Of a stretch of DNA of 64,000 bases, positions 1-8,167 are shown in pieces; within the stretch, counting starts at the first letter, position 1, and the number at the start of each line of letters is the position of its first letter. This DNA is from CAYJDP01 sp964371025 (GTDB lineage: Bacteria; Bacillota_I; Bacilli_A; RF39; UBA660): the NCBI GenBank assembly GCA_964371025.1, contig CAYJKH010000003.1, positions 84,929-148,928 of the forward strand, read 5' to 3'. A program made the translations under genes and the position numbers. The notes below the pieces were generated by a model, which searched no databases, was not told the DNA's origin, and saw nothing but the letters and a program-made list of their open reading frames with translations.

Positions 1-1375
1 TTAATATTTTACCTCTTAAAGGTAAAATAGCTTGTCTTATACTATCTCTACCTTTTATAGCAGAACCACCTGCTGAATCTCCTTCGACAAGAAAAATTTC
101 ACTTTCCGATGGGTCTTTGCTTTTACAATCTGCAAGTTTACCATAAAAATTAGTAATATCTAAATCCCCTTTTCGTCTCGTTAATTCACGTGCTTTTTTT
201 GCTGCTACCCTTGCTCTTAATGCTGTTAAACATTTATCAATTATAATTTTTGCTTCATTTGGATTTTCTAACAAAAATTTTTCTAACCCTTCTGCAAATA
301 TTCTATCTGAAATAGATCTACACTCACTATTACCTAATTTTGTTTTTGTTTGTCCTTCAAACTGCGGATTAGGATGTTTTATTGATATAATCATTGTAAT
401 ACCTTCTTTTACATCTTCACTTGACAAACTATCATCACTAGATTTTATAAATCCTTTTGATGTTGCATATTTATTTAGAATTCTTGTTAAAGCTTTTTTT
501 ACTCCATCTTCATGTGTACCACCTTCTGGTGTATTTATATTATTTACAAATGAATATATACTAGAATTGTATGTTTCATTGTATTGCATTGCTACTTCTA
601 AAGAAATATCCTTCTCTATTCCTTCTGCTTTTATTACATCTTCATGAATAACGCTTTTGTTTTTATTCAAAAGAGTTATATATTCAGCTATTCCTCCTTC
701 ATAATAAAAATTTTCTTTTTTATCAACTTCTCTAAAATCTTGAATAGAAATTTTTAATCCTTTATTTAAAAAAGCTAACTCTCTTAATCTTGTTTTTAAT
801 ATTTCATATTCAAAAACAGTTGTTTCTTGAAATATTAGTGGGTCTGGTTTAAAAATTACTGTTGTCCCTGTTCTTTCATCAGCACATTTATCAACTTGTT
901 CTAATTCGTTTACAGGTTTCCCTCCATTTTCATATCTTTGATAATATACATTACCATTTTTATAAATTTTAACTTCTAACCATTCACTTAGTGCATTAAC
1001 TACACTAGCTCCTACTCCATGTAATCCTCCAGAGACTTTGTAACCTCCTCCACCAAATTTTCCACCTGCATGCAAGATTGTATATACTGTTTCAACAGTA
1101 CTTTTACCTGTTTTAGCATGTTTATCTATTGGTATTCCACGACCATTGTCTTTAACTACTATACTATTGTCGTGTTCTATTTCCACTTGAATATGATCAC
1201 AATGCCCTGCTAGTGCTTCATCTATCGCATTATCTACTATTTCCCAAACTAAGTGGTGAAGCCCTCTAGAAGATGTAGTTCCTATATACATCCCTGGTCT
1301 TTTTCTTACTGCTTCTAGTCCTTCTAATACTTGAATTGATGATGAATCATATTCTTTTTCTACTTTATCTTTCAT
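1..1375 (-). CDS. gyrB: DNA gyrase subunit B (partial, C-terminal end cut by window)
   Basis: ATPase subunit of the type II topoisomerase that introduces negative supercoils with GyrA. About 458 N-terminal codons are visible on the minus strand. The GHKL ATPase motifs are clear: VDNAIDEALAG, DNGRGIP, HAGGKF and GLHGVGASVVNAL in the first 130 residues. A transducer region follows, and the start of the Toprim domain (EGDSAGGSA, about residue 427) lies next to the window edge. The ATG at 1373-1375 lies inside the end of recF, an 11-base overlap that implies translational coupling. The order dnaA-dnaN-recF-gyrB is the usual one for Firmicutes, except for comK inserted between dnaN and recF. Gyrase rather than topoisomerase IV is inferred from this position. 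Confidence 0.97.
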   Translation of the reverse strand, partial: MKDKVEKEYDSSSIQVLEGLEAVRKRPGMYIGTTSSRGLHHLVWEIVDNAIDEALAGHCDHIQVEIEHDNSIVVKDNGRGIPIDKHAKTGKSTVETVYTILHAGGKFGGGGYKVSGGLHGVGASVVNALSEWLEVKIYKNGNVYYQRYENGGKPVNELEQVDKCADERTGTTVIFKPDPLIFQETTVFEYEILKTRLRELAFLNKGLKISIQDFREVDKKENFYYEGGIAEYITLLNKNKSVIHEDVIKAEGIEKDISLEVAMQYNETYNSSIYSFVNNINTPEGGTHEDGVKKALTRILNKYATSKGFIKSSDDSLSSEDVKEGITMIISIKHPNPQFEGQTKTKLGNSECRSISDRIFAEGLEKFLLENPNEAKIIIDKCLTALRARVAAKKARELTRRKGDLDITNFYGKLADCKSKDPSESEIFLVEGDSAGGSAIKGRDSIRQAILPLRGKIL

Positions 1376-2489
1376 ATTTACCTACTTTCTTTATTTTTCC
1401 ATTGTTTATTTCATATATATTTGCTTTTTCTAAATATCTTTTACTTATATTTTTTAGATCTGTTGTTGTTATTATACATTGTAAGTCATCAGATATTATT
1501 TTTAATAAATTTTTTCTCTTTTCTATATCTAATTCACTAAAAATATCATCTAATAAAAGGACTGGTTTAGTCTTATTTATTTCAGTAAATATAGGTATTT
1601 CTGATAATTTAAATGCTAAAATTGCAGACTTTTGTTGGCCTTGTGATCCATAATATTTCAAATCGATACCATCTAATATAAAACTAATATCATCCCTATG
1701 AGGTCCAAATAATGTCATTTTATTATTAATTTCCCTATTATAACTTTTTTTGAATGTTTCAATCAAAATTTCTTTAATTTTCTCTGTTTCAAAAGATTCA
1801 ATTTTAATATTAGGAATATATTTTACTTTTATGTCTTTATCATTAGTAATATTTAAATATATATTGGAAATATTTTCATTTATTAAATTTATATATTCAT
1901 TTCTCTTTTGATATATTATAATTGCTTTTTCGATTAATTTATCAGTAATTATATCCAAATAACTCTTATCTGCAATTGAATTAACATATAAAATTTTTAA
2001 ATACTCATTTCTATTTTTTAAAATTTTATTATATTCATTATATGTTTTCAAGTATTCTTTTGATAATTGAGATAATTGAATATTTAATAAATTTCGTCTA
2101 ATATTTGGAGTACCTTTTATAATTTCTAGGTCATCAGGAGTAAAAATTATAATGTTTAAATTTGAAATGTAATCAGCAACTTTTATCACTTTATTATTAT
2201 TTACAATCATGCTCTTATTGGTTTCGGTTACTTCTAATTCAACTTTATTTATATATTCTTCCTTATTAATAATAGCATTAATTTTGGCCTTCTTTTTATT
2301 ATATTGTATAATATTAGAAAATACTCCTAATCTATGAGATTTCGTTAAAGCTAAGAATATAATACTTTCCAAAATATTTGTTTTTCCTTGAGCATTTTTA
2401 CCTATAAAAAAGTTCATATTTTTACCTAATTGAATTTCTAATTTATCATAATTTCTAAAATTAACTAATTTTAATTTATTGATTTTCAT
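1365..2489 (-). CDS. recF: DNA replication and repair protein RecF
   Basis: SMC-like ATPase that loads RecA at single-strand gaps. The 374 residues match the usual RecF length. Walker A (GKNAQGKTN, about residues 30-38), the ABC-type signature region (GSQGQQKS, about 282-289) and Walker B (PVLLLDDIFSELD, about 309-321) are present in order. It lies between comK and gyrB and overlaps the gyrB start by 11 bases. The start has no strong Shine-Dalgarno site, but a ten-codon reading frame (2486-2518) ends in an ATGA overlap with it and could deliver ribosomes. A likely promoter is the extended -10 (TGATATAAT on the minus strand, core at 2557-2562). No S4-domain yaaA gene precedes it as in Bacillus. 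Confidence 0.97.
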   Translation of the reverse strand: MKINKLKLVNFRNYDKLEIQLGKNMNFFIGKNAQGKTNILESIIFLALTKSHRLGVFSNIIQYNKKKAKINAIINKEEYINKVELEVTETNKSMIVNNNKVIKVADYISNLNIIIFTPDDLEIIKGTPNIRRNLLNIQLSQLSKEYLKTYNEYNKILKNRNEYLKILYVNSIADKSYLDIITDKLIEKAIIIYQKRNEYINLINENISNIYLNITNDKDIKVKYIPNIKIESFETEKIKEILIETFKKSYNREINNKMTLFGPHRDDISFILDGIDLKYYGSQGQQKSAILAFKLSEIPIFTEINKTKPVLLLDDIFSELDIEKRKNLLKIISDDLQCIITTTDLKNISKRYLEKANIYEINNGKIKKVGKYER

Positions 2490-2556
2490 TTAAACACCAT
2501 TAAAACTCTCATATTCATACCTTTTCCCTATCGTAGTACTCCTTAACTATATTTAT

Positions 2557-2565
2557 ATTATATCA
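2557..2565 (-). promoter_or_regulatory. Probable recF-gyrB promoter (extended -10)
   Basis: Minus-strand TGATATAAT, an extended -10 element. The -35 region is poor. It lies just downstream of the comK terminator and about 70 bases before the recF start, so recF-gyrB can be transcribed separately from dnaA-dnaN-comK. Confidence 0.5.
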
Positions 2566-2584
2566 CATAATAAGCTTAAAACAT

Positions 2585-2613
2585 AAAAAAAAAGCAATAT
2601 TATGCTTTTTTTT
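2585..2613 (-). terminator. Rho-independent terminator after comK
   Basis: A-rich/GCA arm pairs with TGC/T-rich arm around a 6-base loop, with T runs on both strands. On the minus strand it begins at the comK stop codon, so it ends the comK transcript before the recF promoter. Confidence 0.7.
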
Positions 2614-3055
2614 ATACTTTTTTTCTATTTCTCATGATTAAATCTAATCTTGATGCTCTAGATACTTGGTTTTCAATAGATCTGTATGAATTCGGAACAA
2701 TAATTTCTATATCATTATCAAATATTATTTTAGTACTAATACTATCTATTTTTTGAAATGACTTTATCCTTTTTAATGAAATCCATATGCAATCATCTAC
2801 ATAAGGTGAGTTAGTAGGAAATAATATTAAATTACTACTATCCTCTATTATTATCGGCATTTTATATTCTGCTCCTAATATAGATTTTGCTCCATTTTTT
2901 CTCCCTTCGTATGTACTACCAAAGTATTTACAACTTTCTTCCATTATTTCAAATGGTTTTTGATTAATTTGGTACATATCACTATCTTCATAAATAATAC
3001 TATTATTATCTTTAGGTAAAATAGCTAATGTACCTGAACTTATTTCATATTTCAT
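2612..3055 (-). CDS. comK: ComK family competence transcription factor
   Basis: Homologue of ComK, the master activator of competence genes in Bacillus, which binds AT-rich AAAA-N5-TTTT boxes. The 147 residues follow the ComK core: GTLAILP near the N-terminus, CKYFGSTYEGRK (about 40-51), ILFPTNSP, CIWISL, and SYRSIENQVSRASRL near the C-terminus. The Bacillus C-terminal tail (192 residues in all) is missing, as in shorter ComK relatives. The start is the ATG at 3053-3055 because GGGAGG lies directly before it; an in-frame ATG nine codons upstream has no such site. The position between dnaN and recF is unusual. A perfect Spo0A box (3102-3110) lies just upstream. Family assignment is strong; its targets here are unknown. 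Confidence 0.9.
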   Translation of the reverse strand: MKYEISSGTLAILPKDNNSIIYEDSDMYQINQKPFEIMEESCKYFGSTYEGRKNGAKSILGAEYKMPIIIEDSSNLILFPTNSPYVDDCIWISLKRIKSFQKIDSISTKIIFDNDIEIIVPNSYRSIENQVSRASRLDLIMRNRKKV

Positions 3056-3101
3056 AATAACCTCCCTGAAACTTGTGTTCATTAAGAATTTATCATAAAA
3101 T

Positions 3102-3110
3102 TTTGTCGAA
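3102..3110 (+). promoter_or_regulatory. Candidate Spo0A box upstream of comK
   Basis: TTTGTCGAA is an exact match to the Bacillus 0A-box consensus TTTGTCRAA. It lies 47 bases upstream of the comK start, in the 67-base dnaN-comK gap. On the minus strand it contains TCGACA, a near-consensus -35 hexamer, with a weak CTTAAT 17 bases further on. Binding could therefore control comK initiation. A Spo0A homologue is encoded at 52177-52920. Binding itself is an inference. Confidence 0.5.
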
Positions 3111-3122
3111 ATTTATCGGTTT

Positions 3123-4244
3123 TTAGTATGTTCTCATTGGAACTACCAATTGTGTTAAACCAGCATCATCTGTTGAATTTAATAAAATGGGCTTAATTCC
3201 TCCAACAAAATGAATATCCACAGTTTTTCCGGAAAAAGTTTTTAAAGCTTCCATCATGTATTTTGAACTAAATGAAATACTAATTTCTTCACTATTATTT
3301 TTAGTAATATTCATTTTTTCTTCTACTCTACCTATTTCAGCAGTAGAACTTTTTAAATTTAAAGTATTTTCTTTTGTATCTAATGTTACTACATTTTTAT
3401 CTTTATCACTACTTAATATACTAACTCTATCAATTACATTATAGAAATTATTTAAATCCACAGTTACTGTTAAAAAAGTTTCTGTAGGAATAAAATTAGA
3501 TACATTAGGATATGTTCCATTAATTAATCTAGATTGAAATTTCATATTTTCATTAGTAAATAGGACTTTACTTTTAAATATATGAATATAAATGTACTCA
3601 TCATCTGATAAAATTTTGATTAATTCTATAATATTATGGCTAGGAATTATAATATTATAATTTTCATCTACTTCTTGTTCTAATTTAACTACTTTTTTAG
3701 CTAATCTATAACTATTAGTAGAATTACATTCTAGTATATTACCAGCAATATTAAAATTAATTCCTGTTAAAACTGGTTTACTTTCTTCACTACTTGCTGC
3801 AAAAGCAGTTTGATTTACTAATGTTTTTAAAACTTCAGTTTTTAATTTAATAACTTTTTTACTTTCTTCAAGCCCTATATTAGGATATTCACTTTCACTT
3901 ATACCATTTAAATTAAATTCACTATTTTTTGTGTAAATAAGAATCTTTAATTCATCTAGTACTTCTATATTAATAAACTCATCTTGGATTTTTCTTACTA
4001 TATCTAATATGTATTTTCCTTGAATTATAATCTTACCCTCTTTTTCAATGGTAGCATTATTTTCATTTAAAGTAATAAACGTTTCTATAGATATATCATT
4101 ATCACTTGCTGTTAGGGTTAGTTTATTTTTTTTTATTTCAAATTTTATACCTGATAAAACAGGAATTATGTTTTTAGTAGAAATAGCTTTTGATACTCTA
4201 TTTAAAGCTATTAATAATATTTCTTTTTTTATTGTAAATTTCAT
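3123..4244 (-). CDS. dnaN: DNA polymerase III beta subunit (sliding clamp)
   Basis: Ring-shaped processivity clamp that tethers DNA polymerase and repair enzymes to DNA. The 373 residues are the normal length for three clamp domains. It begins MKFTIKKEILLIALNRVSKAIS, with SGIKF and TASDNDISI in domain I, and ends with LVVPMRTY, typical of the family C-terminus. AAGGA precedes the start. It follows dnaA by 133 bases; that gap holds a DnaA box. The Y-family polymerase at 55818 carries a QITLF motif that would bind this clamp. Confidence 0.97.
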   Translation of the reverse strand: MKFTIKKEILLIALNRVSKAISTKNIIPVLSGIKFEIKKNKLTLTASDNDISIETFITLNENNATIEKEGKIIIQGKYILDIVRKIQDEFINIEVLDELKILIYTKNSEFNLNGISESEYPNIGLEESKKVIKLKTEVLKTLVNQTAFAASSEESKPVLTGINFNIAGNILECNSTNSYRLAKKVVKLEQEVDENYNIIIPSHNIIELIKILSDDEYIYIHIFKSKVLFTNENMKFQSRLINGTYPNVSNFIPTETFLTVTVDLNNFYNVIDRVSILSSDKDKNVVTLDTKENTLNLKSSTAEIGRVEEKMNITKNNSEEISISFSSKYMMEALKTFSGKTVDIHFVGGIKPILLNSTDDAGLTQLVVPMRTY

Positions 4245-4295
4245 ATTAATCCTTCTTTCTTTTTATTATATTTTATATATTATTATTGTTATTAC

Positions 4296-4304
4296 TGTGG
4301 AAAA
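4296..4304 (-). promoter_or_regulatory. DnaA box in dnaA-dnaN gap
   Basis: TGTGGAAAA on the plus strand is TTTTCCACA on the minus strand, one mismatch from the TTATCCACA consensus. DnaA boxes on both sides of dnaA are typical of bipartite Firmicute origins. Confidence 0.5.
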
Positions 4305-4377
4305 CGTGTAAAACTCTTAAATCTAAAGATATATATATTTTTCATTAAAGATTTAACTGTTTAAAACTATTAAGTTT

Positions 4378-5766
4378 TCATTTTTTATTAACAAATCCAA
4401 TGTCATCTTTCAAATTTTCCACTATTTTGACTAGGTCTTTATTATTTTTTAATTCATTCTCTATTTTATCAACAGAATGCATTACTGTAGAATGATCTTT
4501 TCCTCCGAATTCAATTCCAATTTTGGGAAAAGATTCACTTGTTAAATGTCTACACAGGTACATTGCAATTTGTCTTGGAAAAGAAATGTTGGAACTTCTT
4601 TTTTTGCTTCTAATATCTTCGGTTGTTATATTAAAATATTCAGAGACAATTTTTTGTATTCTATGAACATCATTTTTTTCACTCATTCCTTTACTTATAA
4701 AGTCTTTAAGTGCCTCTATTGCTAAGTCTAAGGTAATATTTACTCCCCCCATTATTGTGGAATAAGCAACAAGTCTAGTAATAGAACCTTCTAATATTCT
4801 AACATCAGTTCCTATGTTAGAGGCAATGTATTCTATAACATCATCAGGAATTTCTTTTTCAAAGTTTGCAGAGATAATTTTTTTCTTTAAAATTGCTGTT
4901 CTTAAAGAAAATTCTGGTGGAAAAATATTAACTGTTAATCCCCAGCAAAATCTTGTTCTAAGTCTGTCTTCTAATACTTTTAAATCATCTGGAGATCTAT
5001 CTGATGAAATTATAATTTGTTTACTATCATCATATAAAGTATTAAAAGTATGGAAAAATTCTTGTTGTGTTTGTGTTGCTCCACCTAAAAACTGAATATC
5101 ATCTATTATTAATACATCAACATTTCTATATTTATTTTTAAAAAAATCTACGTAATTAAAATTTTTTCCTTTTATATCTTTCTTATTAATATTTACAAAG
5201 TCTTGAATAAATTGATCACTAGTAACATATAATACTTTTTTTTCTGTCTTATTAGTAATAAAGTTACCAATAGCATGCATTAAATGAGTCTTCCCTAATC
5301 CACTATTTCCATATAAAAATAAAGGATTGTACATCTTACCAGGATTTTCAGCTACTGATAATGCTGCATCATGAGCAAATCGATTACTATTCCCTACTAT
5401 AAAACTTTCAAAAGTATATTGTGTATTTAAATTAGTTTTTTCTATCCTATTAATATTATTAGTCTTTTCTTCTATATTAAGAATTTTATTAGGAGGTTGT
5501 TCTGCAATATCATTTATTTCACTTTCTAAAAGAAATTTAAGTTCATAGCTAATACCAGTTATTTCGGTTAATTTATTAGTTATTAAAGTCGAATAGTTTT
5601 CATCATTTAATACTTTTAAATGAATAGCCATAGGAACTGAAATTATAACGGTACCATCTTCTATTTTATATAATTTGGTATTAATAAACCAAGAATTAAA
5701 AGATAATTCTGAAACTTCAGGTTTAATTTTATCTAAAAAATTATCCCAAATATTAGATACGTCCAT
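4378..5766 (-). CDS. dnaA: Chromosomal replication initiator protein DnaA
   Basis: AAA+ ATPase that binds DnaA boxes and opens the origin. The 462 residues contain domain I (about 1-85), a variable linker, and the AAA+ core beginning TFESFIVGNSNRFAHDA. Walker A (GNSGLGKTH, about 153-161), Walker B (VLIIDDIQFLGG) and the C-terminal DnaA signature GKDHSTVMHSV are present. GGGGGTGA lies directly before the ATG. Upstream is the AT-rich origin with DnaA boxes, so autoregulation is likely. The divergent rpmH-rnpA-yidC neighbours confirm the classical origin arrangement. Confidence 0.98.
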   Translation of the reverse strand: MDVSNIWDNFLDKIKPEVSELSFNSWFINTKLYKIEDGTVIISVPMAIHLKVLNDENYSTLITNKLTEITGISYELKFLLESEINDIAEQPPNKILNIEEKTNNINRIEKTNLNTQYTFESFIVGNSNRFAHDAALSVAENPGKMYNPLFLYGNSGLGKTHLMHAIGNFITNKTEKKVLYVTSDQFIQDFVNINKKDIKGKNFNYVDFFKNKYRNVDVLIIDDIQFLGGATQTQQEFFHTFNTLYDDSKQIIISSDRSPDDLKVLEDRLRTRFCWGLTVNIFPPEFSLRTAILKKKIISANFEKEIPDDVIEYIASNIGTDVRILEGSITRLVAYSTIMGGVNITLDLAIEALKDFISKGMSEKNDVHRIQKIVSEYFNITTEDIRSKKRSSNISFPRQIAMYLCRHLTSESFPKIGIEFGGKDHSTVMHSVDKIENELKNNKDLVKIVENLKDDIGFVNKK

Positions 5767-5914
5767 TCGACTTCACCCCCAAGTTGAATTTAATAGTTTT
5801 ATTCTACATTAAATGTTGAAAAAAATAAACACTTTCTATCTAAAAAAAGTTTTAAACAATAATTCCCCAAAAAAATCCACAAATTTAAGATAATTATAAT
5901 ATCAAAAATTGTAT

Positions 5915-5932
5915 TTTTCCACATTTTCCACA
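5915..5932 (+). promoter_or_regulatory. Tandem DnaA boxes
   Basis: Two TTTTCCACA nonamers lie head to tail with no spacer, each one mismatch from TTATCCACA. Adjacent AT-rich sequence could be the unwinding element. Confidence 0.65.
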
Positions 5933-5969
5933 AATTAAATTTCTACATATAAATATATTCCCCAATTTG

Positions 5970-5978
5970 TGTGGAAAA
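5970..5978 (-). promoter_or_regulatory. DnaA box, inverted
   Basis: TGTGGAAAA, the reverse complement of TTTTCCACA. It lies 22 bases upstream of the rpmH -35 hexamer, so DnaA could influence that promoter. Confidence 0.6.
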
Positions 5979-5999
5979 TAATAAAATTTACATATTCAA

Positions 6000-6028
6000 T
6001 TGACAAAGAGCTATAAAATTATTATAAT
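6000..6028 (+). promoter_or_regulatory. rpmH operon promoter
   Basis: TTGACA (6000-6005), 17-base spacer, TATAAT (6023-6028): a perfect vegetative sigma promoter, about 30 bases before the rpmH start. Confidence 0.9.
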
Positions 6029-6059
6029 AAATGAGATTTGTATATGGAGGTGGAATTGA

Positions 6060-6182
6060 ATGAAGAGAACATATCAGCCAAATAATCGTAAAAAATCTAA
6101 ACAAGCTGGATTTTTCGCACGTAAAAAAACTAATATTTTGAATCGTCGTCGTCGTAAAGGTCGTAAAAGATTATGTAAATAA
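6060..6182 (+). CDS. rpmH: 50S ribosomal protein L34
   Basis: Small basic protein of the large ribosomal subunit. The 40 codons read MKRTYQPNNRKKSKQAGFFA and then an Arg-rich tail with RRRRKGRKRL, the L34 signature. It is four residues shorter than the usual 44. A GGAGGTG ribosome site lies before the ATG, and the consensus promoter at 6000-6028 drives it. It heads the classic rpmH-rnpA-yidC-khpB cluster beside the origin. Confidence 0.97.
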   Translation: MKRTYQPNNRKKSKQAGFFARKKTNILNRRRRKGRKRLCK

Positions 6183-6184
6183 TA

Positions 6185-6209
6185 CACTGCTATAAAACAG
6201 TGGTTTTTT
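6185..6209 (+). terminator. Hairpin with T-run after rpmH
   Basis: CACTG (6185-6189) pairs with CAGTG (6198-6202), followed by GTTTTTT. This weak terminator or attenuator would let rpmH be expressed more than rnpA downstream. Confidence 0.6.
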
Positions 6210-6235
6210 ACTAATATAATAAAATAGGGTAAAAT

Positions 6236-6574
6236 ATGAAAAAAATTAATATATTAAAAAAACAACATCAATTTGATAATTTGATCAAAACAGGAAAAGT
6301 ATTAAAAAATCAAAGTTTTGTATTATATTATAAAGATAATGAAAAAAATCTAAACAGATTTGGTATTTCAGTAGGTAAAAAACTAGGAAATGCTGTATAT
6401 AGAAATGAATATAAAAGAAAAATTAGATCTATTATAGATAATAATCCTTATAATATATATACAAAAAAAGACTTCGTTATTATTTTAAGAAAATCAAATT
6501 CTAAAAAAAGTTATAAAGAATTAGAAAATGATTATAATAAGCTATTCAATAAATATGAAAGGGAAATCAAATGA
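6236..6574 (+). CDS. rnpA: Ribonuclease P protein component
   Basis: Protein cofactor of RNase P, which matures the 5' ends of tRNAs. The 112 residues include the RNase P signature region GKKLGNAVYRNEYKRKIR (about 44-61), with the conserved Arg-Asn/Glu and basic residues. The reading frame ends in TGA overlapping the yidC ATG, which shows that TGA is a stop codon in this organism. The ribosome site is weak (AGGGT), and expression probably comes from the rpmH promoter. Confidence 0.95.
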   Translation: MKKINILKKQHQFDNLIKTGKVLKNQSFVLYYKDNEKNLNRFGISVGKKLGNAVYRNEYKRKIRSIIDNNPYNIYTKKDFVIILRKSNSKKSYKELENDYNKLFNKYEREIK

Positions 6575-7497
6575 AATATAAAAATTTAAAACTTCTTTTA
6601 GTATTATTGGTAGTTTTTTTAACTACAGGATGTACTGAATTTTTAAAAGATGAAGACAATAAACAAGTAACTAATGAAATAACGGGGCAACAAATAACAA
6701 AAAATATTATTTGTCAACCAACAGATAAAAATAATATTAAAATCTATAATGAATATGATGTAAATATTGAAAAACTTCCAGAATGTAAAGATTTAAACAT
6801 AACGTCAGACGAGTATGAAAGTCTATGGACAAGTTTCTTTGTCCAACCTTTATCATTTTTATTATTAAAAGTTGGAGGTATAGTATCTAATTATGGTCTT
6901 TCAATTGTATTAGTAGCATTATTAATTAGATTAATTATGTTCCCAATTACTCAAAAGACTGCTATGCAATCTGAATTAATAAAAAAAGCAAAACCTGAAT
7001 TACAAAAGTTGGAAAAAACTTATGAAAATAAAAAATCCCAAGAAGATCAAATGAGAAAAACTCAAGAGATGATGGCTATTTATAAAAAGCATAAAATTAA
7101 TCCAATAACAGGATGTTTATTTGCACTAATTCAACTACCATTATTTATTGGTTTTTATGAAGCAATTCAAAGAACGCCAGCTATTTATGAAGATAAATTA
7201 TTAGGTTTACAACTAGGAACAGCACCTTCAATGGGAATTAGTAGTGATACATGGTTTATGTATATATTAATAGTAGTATTAGTGTCAGCATCCACATTTA
7301 TATCTTTAAAATTAAATTCAGCAAGCACTAATTCAGAAATCAATTTAAAAAGTTTACCTTTAATAATGACAATAATGATTACAGTATTTGGTATATTTAT
7401 GCCTTCAGGGTTAGCATTGTATTGGATAACATCTAATATATTTACTTTACTTCAAAATTTATTAGTTAAAAGGAGAAAAGGAAATGAAAACGTATAG
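6571..7497 (+). CDS. yidC: Membrane protein insertase YidC/Oxa1
   Basis: Inserts and folds membrane proteins with or without SecYEG. The 308 residues start with a lipoprotein signal (basic N-terminus, hydrophobic core, LTTGC lipobox with Cys21), as in Bacillus SpoIIIJ. Then comes the YidC core: SNYGLSIVLVALLIRLIMFP with the groove Arg near residue 121, a cytoplasmic charged hairpin with QDQMRKTQEMMAIYKKH-like sequence, and further membrane segments up to PSGLALYWITSN. It overlaps rnpA by 4 bases and khpB by 14 bases. Lgt at 45741 would lipidate Cys21. Confidence 0.96.
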   Translation: MKYKNLKLLLVLLVVFLTTGCTEFLKDEDNKQVTNEITGQQITKNIICQPTDKNNIKIYNEYDVNIEKLPECKDLNITSDEYESLWTSFFVQPLSFLLLKVGGIVSNYGLSIVLVALLIRLIMFPITQKTAMQSELIKKAKPELQKLEKTYENKKSQEDQMRKTQEMMAIYKKHKINPITGCLFALIQLPLFIGFYEAIQRTPAIYEDKLLGLQLGTAPSMGISSDTWFMYILIVVLVSASTFISLKLNSASTNSEINLKSLPLIMTIMITVFGIFMPSGLALYWITSNIFTLLQNLLVKRRKGNENV

Positions 7498-8098
7498 TTA
7501 TTTAGGAAAAACAAAAGAAGAAGCAATTTTAATGGCAACTGAGGAATTACATGAAGTAAAAGAAAATTTAATTATAATTGAAGAAGAAGAACAAAAAAAA
7601 GGAATTCTTTCTTCAAAAAAAATAAGTATTAAAGTAGTAGAAAAAAGAGAAGCAAATAATAGTATAAAAGAAGAAATTATTACTTTATTAAAAAAAATGG
7701 GAATTTCTGCTAATGTTGAAATTTCTGTAAAGGAAAATATACCAAATTTTAGAATATTTTCTGATAATGACGCTTTATTAATTGGTAAAAATGGAAAAAA
7801 TTTAAAGGCTTTATCTATTTTAATCGGACAAGTGATAAAAAAGCAATTAGGGAGAAATTATAAATTTTTAATTGATATTAATTCATATAAAGAAAAGCAT
7901 CAAAAAGATTTGGAAAGACTTGCTAAAAAAATTGCAAAAGAAGTCTTAGAAACAAAAATAGAAGTAAAATTAGATTCTATGAATTCCTATGAAAGAAGAA
8001 TTATTCATACTTCTTTATCAGAGTATAATGATATAGTGACAGTAAGTGAAGGTGAAGAACCTAATAGATATATAATTATAAAAATAAAAGGAGAGTAA
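7484..8098 (+). CDS. khpB: RNA-binding protein KhpB (Jag/EloR)
   Basis: RNA-binding protein that forms a complex with KhpA and affects cell elongation and cell-wall regulation. The 204 residues show a Jag N-terminal domain (about 1-50), a KH domain with GKNGKNLKAL (about 101-110) and a C-terminal R3H domain with the Arg-x3-His pattern in ERRIIH (about 170-175). It overlaps the end of yidC, matching the conserved spoIIIJ-jag pair. The stop codon lies in the loop of the following terminator. Confidence 0.93.
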   Translation: MKTYSYLGKTKEEAILMATEELHEVKENLIIIEEEEQKKGILSSKKISIKVVEKREANNSIKEEIITLLKKMGISANVEISVKENIPNFRIFSDNDALLIGKNGKNLKALSILIGQVIKKQLGRNYKFLIDINSYKEKHQKDLERLAKKIAKEVLETKIEVKLDSMNSYERRIIHTSLSEYNDIVTVSEGEEPNRYIIIKIKGE

Positions 8099-8110
8099 TC
8101 TCTTTTTTTT
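8086..8110 (+). terminator. Terminator after khpB
   Basis: AAAAGGAGA pairs with TCTCTTTTT around GTAA (8095-8098), then more T. The khpB stop codon is in the loop. Confidence 0.8.
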
Positions 8111-8116
8111 AATTAA

Positions 8117-8145
8117 TTTACATTGATAATAACTTATGTTATAAT
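8117..8145 (+). promoter_or_regulatory. mnmE-mnmG-rsmG promoter
   Basis: TTTACA (8117-8122), 17 bases, TATAAT (8140-8145) with an extended TGT before the -10. It lies right after the khpB terminator. Confidence 0.8.
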
Positions 8146-8167
8146 AAGCGCAGAAAGGAGCTATAAT

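Larger units (their letters stand above)
5767..5999. other. Replication origin region (oriC)
   Basis: An intergenic stretch of very high AT content between divergent dnaA and rpmH. It holds two directly adjacent TTTTCCACA boxes (5915-5923 and 5924-5932), one inverted copy (5970-5978) and a weaker AAATCCACA (5873-5881). Strand switching of genes at this point agrees with an origin. The exact unwinding site cannot be fixed by eye. Confidence 0.85.

Noticed and set aside
1336..1653. Open frames antisense to recF, dnaN, dnaA, mnmE, uvrA and others
   Set aside because: They have no ribosome sites, have odd composition, and mirror the codons of clear genes on the other strand.
6571..6574. Possible use of TGA for tryptophan, as in Mycoplasma
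   Set aside because: rnpA ends at TGA in the conserved place, and tryptophan in conserved positions is TGG throughout. The standard bacterial code applies.
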